Positions 9,636 to 18,410 of a DNA stretch of 64,000 nucleotides are shown piece after piece; the first letter of the stretch is position 1; each line of letters starts with the position of its first letter. The notes below the pieces were generated by a model, which did no database searches, was not told the origin of the DNA, and saw nothing but the letters and a program-made list of their open reading frames with translations. The position numbers and the translations under genes were made by a program. The DNA comes from Korobacter sp963703075 (GTDB taxonomy: Bacteria; Acidobacteriota; Terriglobia; Terriglobales; Acidobacteriaceae). The stretch is from NCBI GenBank assembly GCA_963703075.1, contig OY969786.1, positions 2,604,001 to 2,668,000 on the forward strand, written 5' to 3'.

Positions 9636-10916
9636 CTAAGTTGAGGCAAGCTGGACGGGGGTATCCACTTTGCCGGGAAACAACTTCTGAAAGAAAACCT
9701 GGGCGTAGTGATCTGTCATGCCTGAGACGAAATCGCAAACGATTCTATGAACGCCCCCGTAATCACCGGTCGAGAGCAGTTCACGGAAGTCCTCTGGCAG
9801 CAGGTCGGGGTGGTTAACAAGGTGGTCGAAGATTTCGGCGATCATGCAACACCCATACTCCTCAACCGCCGTTACCCGAGGATCATTGAAGATCAGCAAC
9901 TGGCCGATGCCTTGTAGAAGAGCCGCGAGCGCGAGCGCCTCATCGGAAACGTCAAACCGAAATCGATATCGCACGGAAGCATCGTTGGAGCCTGACGGAA
10001 CGATGCGACAACCTGCCTTTAGATTCTTGATCGTCTTAGAGGTCCACTCTTTGAGATTGATTTTGCGCTGTCGTACGGAACTCGGCTTTAGATAGCGCTC
10101 TTCGAGCTCACTGGCGAGACTCGAGATCGCAGTCACTCCGACTATGTTTTCAGGGACGCCGTTGCTCCGCCCGAGACGTTCAACCTGTTTGGCAAAACGG
10201 ATAGCAGCAAAATCGCGGATTTCCAGCGCCCGATTTTTCAGCGCAGATGGCTCCAGAATGCCGGACTTTAGCGAATCTTCAATGTCGTTGACGGAGTACG
10301 CCATCTGGTCCGCCCAATCGGCAATTTGAGACTCAAGTGGCACGGAAGATGTGACAGCGTTTCCTTCCTTGATCCACGCGAGAAGCTCACGATCCTCCGC
10401 GTAGGTGAACTTCGCGCTATCATCAGAAATGTCGTAGAGGCGAGGGTACTTCACCAAACCATCGAGGGTTGCCCGAGTTAAATCGAGCCCGTGATCCGCA
10501 AACTTCGCTTCGAGGGCGGTGGTGATCCTTAAGTTTTGTGGATTCGCTCCGAAACCGCCGTGATTCTTCATGCGCTCGTTGAGCAGAACTTCGCCTGAAT
10601 GGCCAAATGGCGGGTGACCGATATCATGAGCCAGACAAATGACTTCCACGAGGTCCCGGTCTGGTGTGAACTCAAGGCGATCAAGTTCGCGACAAAGTCC
10701 TCGGCCGAGCTGAGCGACCTCTAACGAGTGGGTTAGGCGGGTCCGAACAAAGTCACTTTCGCCAGTGCCCAAGGCCTGCATTTTCCCTTGGAGCCTTCGA
10801 AAAGCAGCGCAATGGATTACGCGGCCTTTATCAACCTCGAAGGGTGGACGCTCTGCGGCCTTCGACCCAAATCCACCGCGACGCTCAAAGTCGAATTCGT
10901 TATACGTATCCTGCAT
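9636..10916 (-). CDS. dgt: dGTPase-like HD-domain triphosphohydrolase
   Basis: This is a deoxyguanosinetriphosphate triphosphohydrolase of the HD superfamily, about 426 residues, near the usual length. Visible landmarks are the N-terminal RVIHCAAFRRLQGKMQ, the metal His in RLTHSLEVAQLGR, the HD doublet in CLAHDIGHPPFGHSGE, and the later YSVNDIEDSLKSG segment. The family cuts dNTPs to deoxynucleoside and triphosphate. Homologues protect bacteria from phage by emptying the dNTP pool. It is the first gene of a four-gene minus-strand operon and faces the PEP-synthase-like gene with under 50 bases between starts. I chose the ATG at 10916; a TTG at 10937 is the alternative. A housekeeping role is possible, but the island context and its partners favour defence. 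Confidence 0.88.
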   Translation of the reverse strand: MQDTYNEFDFERRGGFGSKAAERPPFEVDKGRVIHCAAFRRLQGKMQALGTGESDFVRTRLTHSLEVAQLGRGLCRELDRLEFTPDRDLVEVICLAHDIGHPPFGHSGEVLLNERMKNHGGFGANPQNLRITTALEAKFADHGLDLTRATLDGLVKYPRLYDISDDSAKFTYAEDRELLAWIKEGNAVTSSVPLESQIADWADQMAYSVNDIEDSLKSGILEPSALKNRALEIRDFAAIRFAKQVERLGRSNGVPENIVGVTAISSLASELEERYLKPSSVRQRKINLKEWTSKTIKNLKAGCRIVPSGSNDASVRYRFRFDVSDEALALAALLQGIGQLLIFNDPRVTAVEEYGCCMIAEIFDHLVNHPDLLPEDFRELLSTGDYGGVHRIVCDFVSGMTDHYAQVFFQKLFPGKVDTPVQLAST

Positions 10917-10963
10917 GCGTGAAAGCGCTAACTCCAACTTGCACGTATGGTAACGCCCGTTTA

Positions 10964-12352
10964 ATGTTTAGGTACACTGAATTCACTGGTAATCCTGTGA
11001 CAGCGACGGCACACTTCAAAGACGAGCGGCTGGACGAACTCGCGCGCCAAGGCAACGTTGCCCAATTCGTCAGCTTTTCTCCGTTCCTGACGCCCCGCTT
11101 TAATCGTGTTGTCGGCTTCGAGCCGAATCATAAGTTCCCCTCCGTAATGGAAGCGATCAGCGCTCTTTTCGCTACATCCCCTGAGGCCAAGGTCAACGTT
11201 CGATCGTTCGACCCGGCAATTCCGCAGGGTCATGAATTCATCTACGGAATTGACTCGGTGGCCGCGGCAGAGTCGCATCTGATCCGCCTCGCGACGTCTG
11301 GGCTCCATGTGATCGTGAATGAGACTATCAACGTCAACGACGGCGGTGTTTCAGGCGTGAGCCATGCAGGAATAGTGGAGTTCGCGCCAGGTGAAACCCC
11401 ACGGGTCGTTGAACGCGGCGACATCCTGAGCGTTCCCCGCGACCTGGGATTCGCAATTCTTCAATCAGTGTATGGCTTTGCTCCTGATCTGCCAGCTGAT
11501 CCTCACTTGCGCATCGAATTCAGCGTTCACCCAATTGCCCGAGGATTTAACCAGACTCGCACCGTGCTATGGGAATCGCAACACGATCCCACTCCTCTGA
11601 ATCCATACCTTCACTGGCCGAACCGGTTTTCCAAGCACATCGGTGACAAAGCGTTTGGGCTTTTGCTGGCACATTGTCTTGGATGGAAGGTTCCATTCAC
11701 CACGGTAATCGCTCGAAAAGTACCTCCATTCTCGTTCGGAACCCACACCGGAAGCAGCGGGAAATGGACTCGCACGTGTCCGGAAATTGCAGAACCAGGG
11801 CACTTCCCCACGATAAGGGGGTGGGTAGACCCGTTCGAGCTCATGAAGAGTACCGCCGACAGCGAACGCATTGCGTCAGTTCTTCTGCAAGAGGAAGTTG
11901 AGTCTCAGTTTTCTGGCGCTCTATTGTCTAGTGCGGATGGTGCGGTCATCATTGAGGGAGTACACGGATTCGCGGACGATTTCATGCTGGGGAAATCGCG
12001 TCCAGAGACGCTCTCCGAGAGCCTTCGTGCCTCGCTTGGGAAATTGCACTCTCAATTGGAAGTGACAATCGGGAGTGTTCGGGTTGAGTGGGCAATGGAC
12101 GCCTCCAGCATCTGGATCCTTCAACTTCAGCAGGAGGCGGCGATCTCGTCTGGACTCATCATCGTGCCAGGAGACGTGGATGAAGAACTTTCATTCACGG
12201 TTTCCGATGGAGTATCTGGATTACGGGAGTTCGTTCAGCTGGTGCGTGGCAGGCGAGTGGGCATTCGACTGATCGGAAATGTTGGAATGACGAGCCATAT
12301 CGCAGATATTCTGCGACGAGAAAGGATTCCTTCGAGAATCGTTTCTTCATGA
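10964..12352 (+). CDS. PEP synthase/PPDK-like nucleotide-binding domain protein
   Basis: A 462-residue protein whose C-terminal half resembles the pyruvate phosphate dikinase PEP/pyruvate-binding (ATP-grasp-like) domain. ADGAVIIEGVHGFADD matches the conserved E-G-V-x-G loop. VRVEWAMDASSIWILQLQQE matches the D/V-E-W-A-x-D...L-W-I-L-Q signature near the end of that domain. The phosphohistidine and PEP-binding domains of true PEP synthases are missing. The N-terminal half is unassigned. The gene is divergent from the dGTPase operon and shares its short upstream region, so joint regulation is likely. The start at 10964 follows family-like sequence; upstream in-frame codons overlap the dGTPase gene. 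A phosphotransfer or nucleotide-modifying role is inference. Confidence 0.7.
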   Translation: MFRYTEFTGNPVTATAHFKDERLDELARQGNVAQFVSFSPFLTPRFNRVVGFEPNHKFPSVMEAISALFATSPEAKVNVRSFDPAIPQGHEFIYGIDSVAAAESHLIRLATSGLHVIVNETINVNDGGVSGVSHAGIVEFAPGETPRVVERGDILSVPRDLGFAILQSVYGFAPDLPADPHLRIEFSVHPIARGFNQTRTVLWESQHDPTPLNPYLHWPNRFSKHIGDKAFGLLLAHCLGWKVPFTTVIARKVPPFSFGTHTGSSGKWTRTCPEIAEPGHFPTIRGWVDPFELMKSTADSERIASVLLQEEVESQFSGALLSSADGAVIIEGVHGFADDFMLGKSRPETLSESLRASLGKLHSQLEVTIGSVRVEWAMDASSIWILQLQQEAAISSGLIIVPGDVDEELSFTVSDGVSGLREFVQLVRGRRVGIRLIGNVGMTSHIADILRRERIPSRIVSS

Positions 12353-12371
12353 TGTCATCTGTGGAGCGAGG

Positions 12372-12725
12372 TTGCGCTTACTCCACGCGCTCAGCAATCG
12401 CCTATATGGCATCGCCGACACGCGCGAGATGTACGTTCTGATCAAGAGTGGAAGGATTCAGCCCCATGTCATGATCTACCCCTCAGGGGAAACCAACTCA
12501 CAAATCGGCGTGAGAGATGTCAAACGGGCTCGCCGCTCGCACATTCCGTTTGTCGCAAACGACGGCAAACCGAACGTTCACATTCCTTCCCCACTCATGA
12601 CCTGCGCGGACGGAACAAAGTTCCGGGCATATCAGCGTCTTTTCGATTTGCGACCTTCAATTCGCGTTTGTGCCCCTATGCCTAAGAGAGTCTCTATTTG
12701 GCCGGCGGCGCGGAGCACTTGGTAA
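12372..12725 (+). CDS. Hypothetical protein after the PEP-synthase-like gene
   Basis: This open frame of about 117 residues starts with TTG at 12372, or with ATG at 12429 (MYVLIKSGRIQPHVMIYPSG). It lies just after the PEP-synthase-like gene on the same strand. The composition looks coding up to about 12640. The last 30 residues overlap the C-terminal end of the convergent ArdC/ImmA gene, so the true 3' end is uncertain. No family is recognised. It could be a truncated third member of the plus-strand unit. Confidence 0.4.
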   Translation: MRLLHALSNRLYGIADTREMYVLIKSGRIQPHVMIYPSGETNSQIGVRDVKRARRSHIPFVANDGKPNVHIPSPLMTCADGTKFRAYQRLFDLRPSIRVCAPMPKRVSIWPAARSTW

Positions 12726-13550
12726 ACATCCAAGTTGTCGATCGTCGTGTGCTTTTCGACGTAGGTCGCGAGGTATTTCTCGGATTCTGAACTCACCCCA
12801 TTTCGAGCACAGACCAGATATGCCACTGATTCCGCTTCGAGCTCCCGCTGGCGGAGGTCCATCGGAGGCCGTTCAGGAATTTTAAGCATCGGGTCAAGTC
12901 CGAGATGCCCTAGAAAGAGATGTCCCAACTCATGCGCGATCGTGACGAACTGAGTAGCAGGAACATGGTTGCGATTGACATGCATTTCGTAGACACTTGC
13001 AACCTTGAGATCGGCAGACCGATGAATCAATCGAATACTTCCTGCTGACCCGTTCCCGGCATCAATCATTTGGCTGTTTATGTACTTCGCGCTCATCCGT
13101 TGACAAAATGAGCCGATACGATCGCGGTCAATTGCGACCTTGAGCAAAGAAGCTAGACACGTCTTTTGGTAGCGGCTTACCCTCGGTGTCTTCCGCATCG
13201 TAGACAAGCGCAACGGGGCCAAATGGCCAAAGTATCAGCAGCGGGCGCGCTCCTGCCTTCGGCCTGCGGTCGAAGCGCTCGTTCCAATCCACCGCCGAAG
13301 CAGCATACATGAGTCCCGGTTTCTGCACTTGGAGGAGCATTGCATTGAAGGGTGCAAAGTTCCGCAGGCGAACAACGAAATCGAGGAGATCTTTATAGTC
13401 CTTCGTCTGCGTGTAGAGACGAGAATCAGTCAGCAGCTTGTCTAGCAGAGATCGTGCTTCATGTTCCTCAGATGGCTGCGCCTCCGCGACGGCCTGCGAC
13501 TCACCTTTGGCTCCGGACAGTTTCTTTATGATCGATTGAAAAATGGGCAC
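12632..13550 (-). CDS. ArdC-like N-terminal domain plus ImmA/IrrE metallopeptidase (frame broken)
   Basis: Two overlapping frames form one protein of about 300 residues. The first (13550-13128) contains an ArdC-like ssDNA-binding segment (FVVRLRNFAPFNAMLLQVQ; LYTQTKDYKDLLDF). The second (about 13140-12632) contains the ImmA/IrrE zinc peptidase motif TIAHELGHLFLGHLG with a downstream Glu in RELEAESVAYLV. The frames join near 13130-13150 (KDVSSFFAQG into the IDRDRIGSF segment). ArdC proteins are antirestriction factors; ImmA/IrrE peptidases cleave repressors. It begins one base after the HNH gene stop, as the last gene of the DISARM-like operon. Either a single-base sequence error or a recent pseudogene. 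Confidence 0.72.
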
Positions 13551-13551
13551 G

Positions 13552-14361
13552 TCAGGCCTCCCCGGTGCCGCGGCCTGCGGGAAAGAAGCCGTACTTGGTG
13601 CGGTGCCGTTTAAGGTTTTGCCGGTGTAAATCAGTCAATCCCATGATTGCGGAGACTGAATCAATTCGCAACGCGAGTGCAGCCGCATCGCTCAAACTGT
13701 CCGAGCGGAGAACAACACCGACATCCGAGAAGCTTATGAGGCCACTATCGAAGGCGCAATCCCAAAGAGCCGAGAGCAGCAAACCATTGTGAACATCCAA
13801 TCGTAGCTCGTCAGACTCGCACTCGGCCCAGGGGACGATATGCGAGGCGCGCAGAAGCGCCGGGTCTGTGATGCCGGTCAGTGGGCAGCGGCCATTCCAG
13901 TATTCAAGCAGCGCATCGCGGAAGATATTCTGGCCGATGCGAACAACAGTGAGGCGCTCGGCTTCGGTGCTATTTGGAAGACTCGCGGTCCGTTTTCGGA
14001 AGACCTCAAGAGGCGCGTCGGGCAAGCTGACGCCGAGCTTATAGGCGCGATCTAGCGCGTCGTACAGGCCGGGGAGTTTCGAGAAGAAGTAAACGGCCGA
14101 ACCCGGAGCGCTCGTCACCTCGGCACGGATGAGGGGCAGCTCGGCCACGACGCCGGAATGTGTGAGCGCGAGAAGCCAGATATTTCGGTCTGGGTCGCGC
14201 GCAATCCATACTTCGCCTCGTGCGGTGGTAGAACGATAGCCAATCCAACCGCCATGCCTGCCGAGCTGCACGCGAAAACCGTTGTCGTAGGCTGCCTTGT
14301 GGGCCTCTTCAGTCGTGATGAAGCCGGGTGAGGTTTCTGGCGCAAGGGCATCTGCGCTCAT
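13552..14361 (-). CDS. HNH endonuclease (HNH_2-type C-terminal domain)
   Basis: A 269-residue protein with a C-terminal HNH nuclease domain of the HNH_2 type. The sequence runs RIGQNIFRDALLEYWNGRC, then ASHIVPWAECESDELRLD with the catalytic His and Asp region, then VHNGLLLSALWDCAFDSGL. Such domains cut DNA with a metal ion and are common in restriction systems. The first 130 residues are an uncharacterised sensor or target-recognition part. The start ATG overlaps the TGA of the methylase gene (ATGA), which places the nuclease firmly inside the DISARM-like operon. It could supply a cleavage activity in place of the PLD nuclease DrmC, which is absent; that is inference. Confidence 0.88.
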   Translation of the reverse strand: MSADALAPETSPGFITTEEAHKAAYDNGFRVQLGRHGGWIGYRSTTARGEVWIARDPDRNIWLLALTHSGVVAELPLIRAEVTSAPGSAVYFFSKLPGLYDALDRAYKLGVSLPDAPLEVFRKRTASLPNSTEAERLTVVRIGQNIFRDALLEYWNGRCPLTGITDPALLRASHIVPWAECESDELRLDVHNGLLLSALWDCAFDSGLISFSDVGVVLRSDSLSDAAALALRIDSVSAIMGLTDLHRQNLKRHRTKYGFFPAGRGTGEA

Positions 14362-17300
14362 TTGGAATCCGCCTCGCCAAAATCCAGTCCCGGCTGGTGT
14401 GGTCGCGGCTTTGGTGGTGTCAGGGCGAACTCAGGAGGAATAGTCACCTCTATTGGCGAGCTTCTGCTCCGGTCATGGGGAGCGGGACGGTGTAGTTCGC
14501 CACGCTCCATGCGGTCCCAAGCATCGAGAACAAGACGGCGAGTGCGGTATTCACCGTACGTCCGCTCTTCCTTGTCTTGAAGTACCCTAAATGTCTCAGA
14601 CGGATAATCTGGTCCCATAACTTCTTTTGGATCGAGGATATAACGAAGTTCATTTCGGGTTAGGCCATAGGCACATGCGAACCAAGCATCTAGCTCCGCA
14701 CGAATCAATGCTCTGCGGTCTTCATCCCAAGCAAATGGCTCACCCTCAAATCCAAGATCTCGCGCAAACGACACCATTGAATTGCTGGTATACGTGAGTT
14801 CAAGTATGCGCGGTAGGATGAACCCTAGCTCGCCCTCAGTGTAGAAACCAGGAGGAATTACCGGTATTTGAGCAACGATGAATAGGCTTAGGTTATTTCC
14901 GCCCAGCTTCAACCTGACTACGAAATCACAAACCAGACTGTTCAAACACGCGAGCAACGCAGCGCAAAGACTAGCGCTTATGGTCGCGCCTGGAAACATG
15001 AGAGGCATGCTGTTCGACGTAGCTGCGACGGGCAGCGGCGCCGAGATCATCGTTCTTAAGAGCTGCGCACTCGTAATTCCTCTCCACGCCAACAGCCATT
15101 CACGGGTCCATCCCATACTTGCCAGGCGGTTTCGGCACCTCACCTTCAGGAACAGAATATCTCGGAGTTATTTCGAATCTGATGTCTGCCTTTTCATCTA
15201 AGCTGACCTCTCGACTCTCCACTCCCTTATATGTCGCCCAACGGTGATCAAACTGATGGAACAGCTTCGCTTCGTACAGAGGGGCCATCGGCTCCCCTGA
15301 TTCATCTGTCGGACCATATTCAGCGCTTGGAGCAGTCTTCGTTTCCGCCGACACGAACCACTCAGAGTCTTCGGCCATATGCCAGATTCTCGAATGGAAG
15401 GTGAGTCCCCAAGGATTTCCAGCTTTGCCCGTCTCAAGATGCACCAATACTGGCATCCGCTTGTAGATCGAAGCAGTCAATGACGCATCCGCCTTTGACC
15501 TGAAGACTGGCGCGTTTCCGCTGTTCGGGTTGATAAGCTGGATCTCTTTGGGTTCAAGACCAAATCGCCGATCCATGTCCGACAGTTGTATAGGGTCTCG
15601 CAAAAAGAAAGCAAATTCCGCAGCCTTGTTCGTGGTTCCCACCACTAGAAGGCAAAACCGAAATGAGTGATGCACCCCGGGAAATATAAAGCGCTCATTT
15701 TCGAAGGAGAAAAGGCTAACCAACCGATTCTCAACCACGAGCGAAGAAAAGAATGGGGCGGTAGTAGCATCCGTCGCAATTCCAGTTGGGAGAATGACAC
15801 CGGCCCTTCCCCCAGCCCCAACAAGCATGACGAAGAGTTCCGCAAATAGGGCGTAGGTGTTCACATCGCCTCGGCCGGATAAAGGAAAACGACCATTGGC
15901 CTCGTCGTCGAGACGAGCAAATTCCGATGATGCTTCCGCAAGTCGCTTGGCTATTTCAAACTCTGCATGGAGCATCTGGGCGCGAGTGCCCGGCGGAGCC
16001 TCGCGTAGAGCCTTTATCAGACGCCCGCGGGCGGCAGCATTCGCAGCTTCAGCGATCGCCGGCTCGCGCGAAGCAAAGAATTCTTGTTCCTGTAGCTTAA
16101 TGCGTTCCCACGGGGGATTGCCCAGGACTGCATCGAAACCTCCCGAGCCGAGAATGTCAGGAAACTCCAGCGGCCAATGAAATGCTCGGACTGTGGAGGC
16201 AAGTTCACGAGCAGCTCCCAGCCGAGGACCGTAGACGGTGCCTGCGCTCATCGCGGTGTGTACATCTGCCGTTGTTGGTATCAGGCTATTGCTTTCTTGG
16301 CGTGCCGTTTCGGGTGTCTTAGGCGTTAGAAATGCGGCAATGTACAGATCTGCAGCTTGTGCGATATTCTGCAGGCGCGGGTCGTGAGAGGCAGAGTCGA
16401 AACGTTCTCGCTTGGCATCGATTTCCGCGACTGTGTCCTCCGGTAGTTGACGTATCTCACGCAGCGATTGCGCCAGCTTTGGTAACGCCAGAGCGTCGGA
16501 CGTACCAGAGAGCCTCATTCGAATTTGGCCCTTGATCTCGTCCCTATTCTTTTTGCGAAAGTCTCTTGCAACTGTCTTGTCGTCGCCGGTGAGCAGCTGG
16601 TAGGCAGCGTCCGGAATCCCCTTGGTAAGGGCGTCAACTGAGAAGATGCCGAGAAGAGAGTCCCCGAGCCGGATGTTGGCGTCCAGAAACCCGAGCGGTT
16701 TGCCCGGTTCAACCGTTTCAATCCAAAGCGCGACCTTGGTCAGTTCAACCGCCATCGGGTTGCGATCAACACCATTAATGCAGGATCGGACAACGTCCCG
16801 GAGGGCGGCGAGACGCTGCTGCGTGGTGTAAATGTCGCCGTGGCGGCGGCGAACGACACGGAGCGCGATGCGGCGGGCGGCTGCAAGCAGGAAGTGACCG
16901 GAACCGCACGCGGGATCGATCACGGTGACGCCCAGCAGGCCGCGGACTGGATCTTCCGACTCGCTTTCTACGCGGTCGAGCACGGGGTCGAGCGCGCTGT
17001 CGAGCAAGACTTGAACGAGGGAATCGGGGGTGTAGTAGCTACCGCTGGTCTTGCGTGCGTTGCCCTTGGTCTGGGGCCCTTCGGCGAACTTGAACTCGCG
17101 TCCATCTGGACTAAGGCGTGGCGTCAGTTCGAGCAAGCTCTCGTAGACGGAACCGAGCTCTTCTGTTTCCATGTCGCGCCAGTTGACTGGCATCAGAAGT
17201 CCGTCATCGCGAAGCCAAGCCAATCTGAAGATCGCTTCCATCAGAAACCGATTCGATATTTGAGAGCGGTCGAGTTCAGGCGTAGCGGAGGCCTCGAATA

Positions 17301-18408
17301 TACCGCCGAGCGCCGGAAGGCCGAGACGAGGCGCGCCATTGGCCAGAGATCGGAAGGTAACGAGAAGGCCAGACCACCGGTCATGAAAGTTATCCCATCC
17401 GCTGCGGCGAATCGCTCGATCGCGCAATGCCCCAAGCGAATAGCCTTGTGAGTACAGCTTGCGCCGTTCCTCGGAAGCCTCAGGTGTATGCAGGAGATCA
17501 CGATCCTCGGCAGCAAGTAAGAAGATCAACCGGTAGACGAGCCGCAGCAGCTGACGGAAGTATTCGTCAATGACCCAGGTTCCTTCTCGCAGACGTGAAC
17601 TCAGTTCGGAGTTCGCAGGATTCGTCAGAAATCCTGTGCCAAGTGCGAGCAAGGCGGCTTCCACGCCATCGCGGAGTCTGTCGCGTGCAGCAAGGCCTTC
17701 CTTACTCCCTGACTCACGCCAGCGTTCCAAAGGGCAGTCCGCAGGAAGCGCATCCGAACGACCGAAGCGGCTTACATGAAGCACGAGCCACAATGCCGAG
17801 AACCCGGCATAGTCTTCAGCCTCGAAGATTTGCCGCAGATCGGTTTCCAGGTATGCCGGCCGGGTGAGGCTCTCGTTGTCGCGCAGCAGTCGCAGCACCT
17901 CGCCATTCGTGCACAGCCCCCAAACAGCACCCTCGTCAGCATTCAACCAATCCTGCAACGCTGAAGCGGCTGAACGGCGACGATCTTGCGAGAGTGAGTG
18001 GCTGGCGTGATCCAGACTCTCTGATGGTGGTACGACAACGACCGGTACGCGGCCACCGAGCGCCTCCAGCGTTATCGGGAAATACCTGTCATCGCGGAAC
18101 TTCGGAGCATTGACTTGCTCAATGTCCGTGAAGCCAAAGATCAGACGAAGAAGCTGGTCCGCGAACTCAATTGTTTTGTGGCGCGCAGGCGTGCTTGAAG
18201 CATGAAGATCACGAAATAGAGCCTGCCCAATGCGGAAGTATCGCGCGGTTTCGTCACGAAGTGACAGCCCTTTAGGGATACCGTAATCCGCATCGCTCTG
18301 TTCCTCAGCTTTACGTTCAGCGACAGCAGCGAACTTCGCGGATGATAGGAGCGATCCTTCAAGAGTGATAGCGTCGAAACTCAGGGTGGACCCGCGAACA
18401 CGCGCCAT
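14358..18408 (-). CDS. N6-adenine DNA methyltransferase, DrmMI/Eco57I-like (frame broken near 15110)
   Basis: A large class I adenine methyltransferase of about 1350 residues in two frames. The first (18408-15100) has the SAM-binding motif VIDPACGSGHFLLAAARR and the catalytic NPPW motif (FDAVLGNPPWERIKLQ). The second (about 15143-14358) supplies the C-terminal target-recognition part, with LACLNSLVCDFVVRLKLGG and the typical YGEYRTRRLVLDAWDRMERG. The frames meet at GKYGMDP/REWLLAWRG, about 15105-15112. The enzyme should mark host DNA. It starts two bases after the SNF2 stop, as expected for a DISARM class 1-like pair. A single indel explains the split; it may be a sequence error. Confidence 0.85.
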
Positions 18409-18410
18409 TC

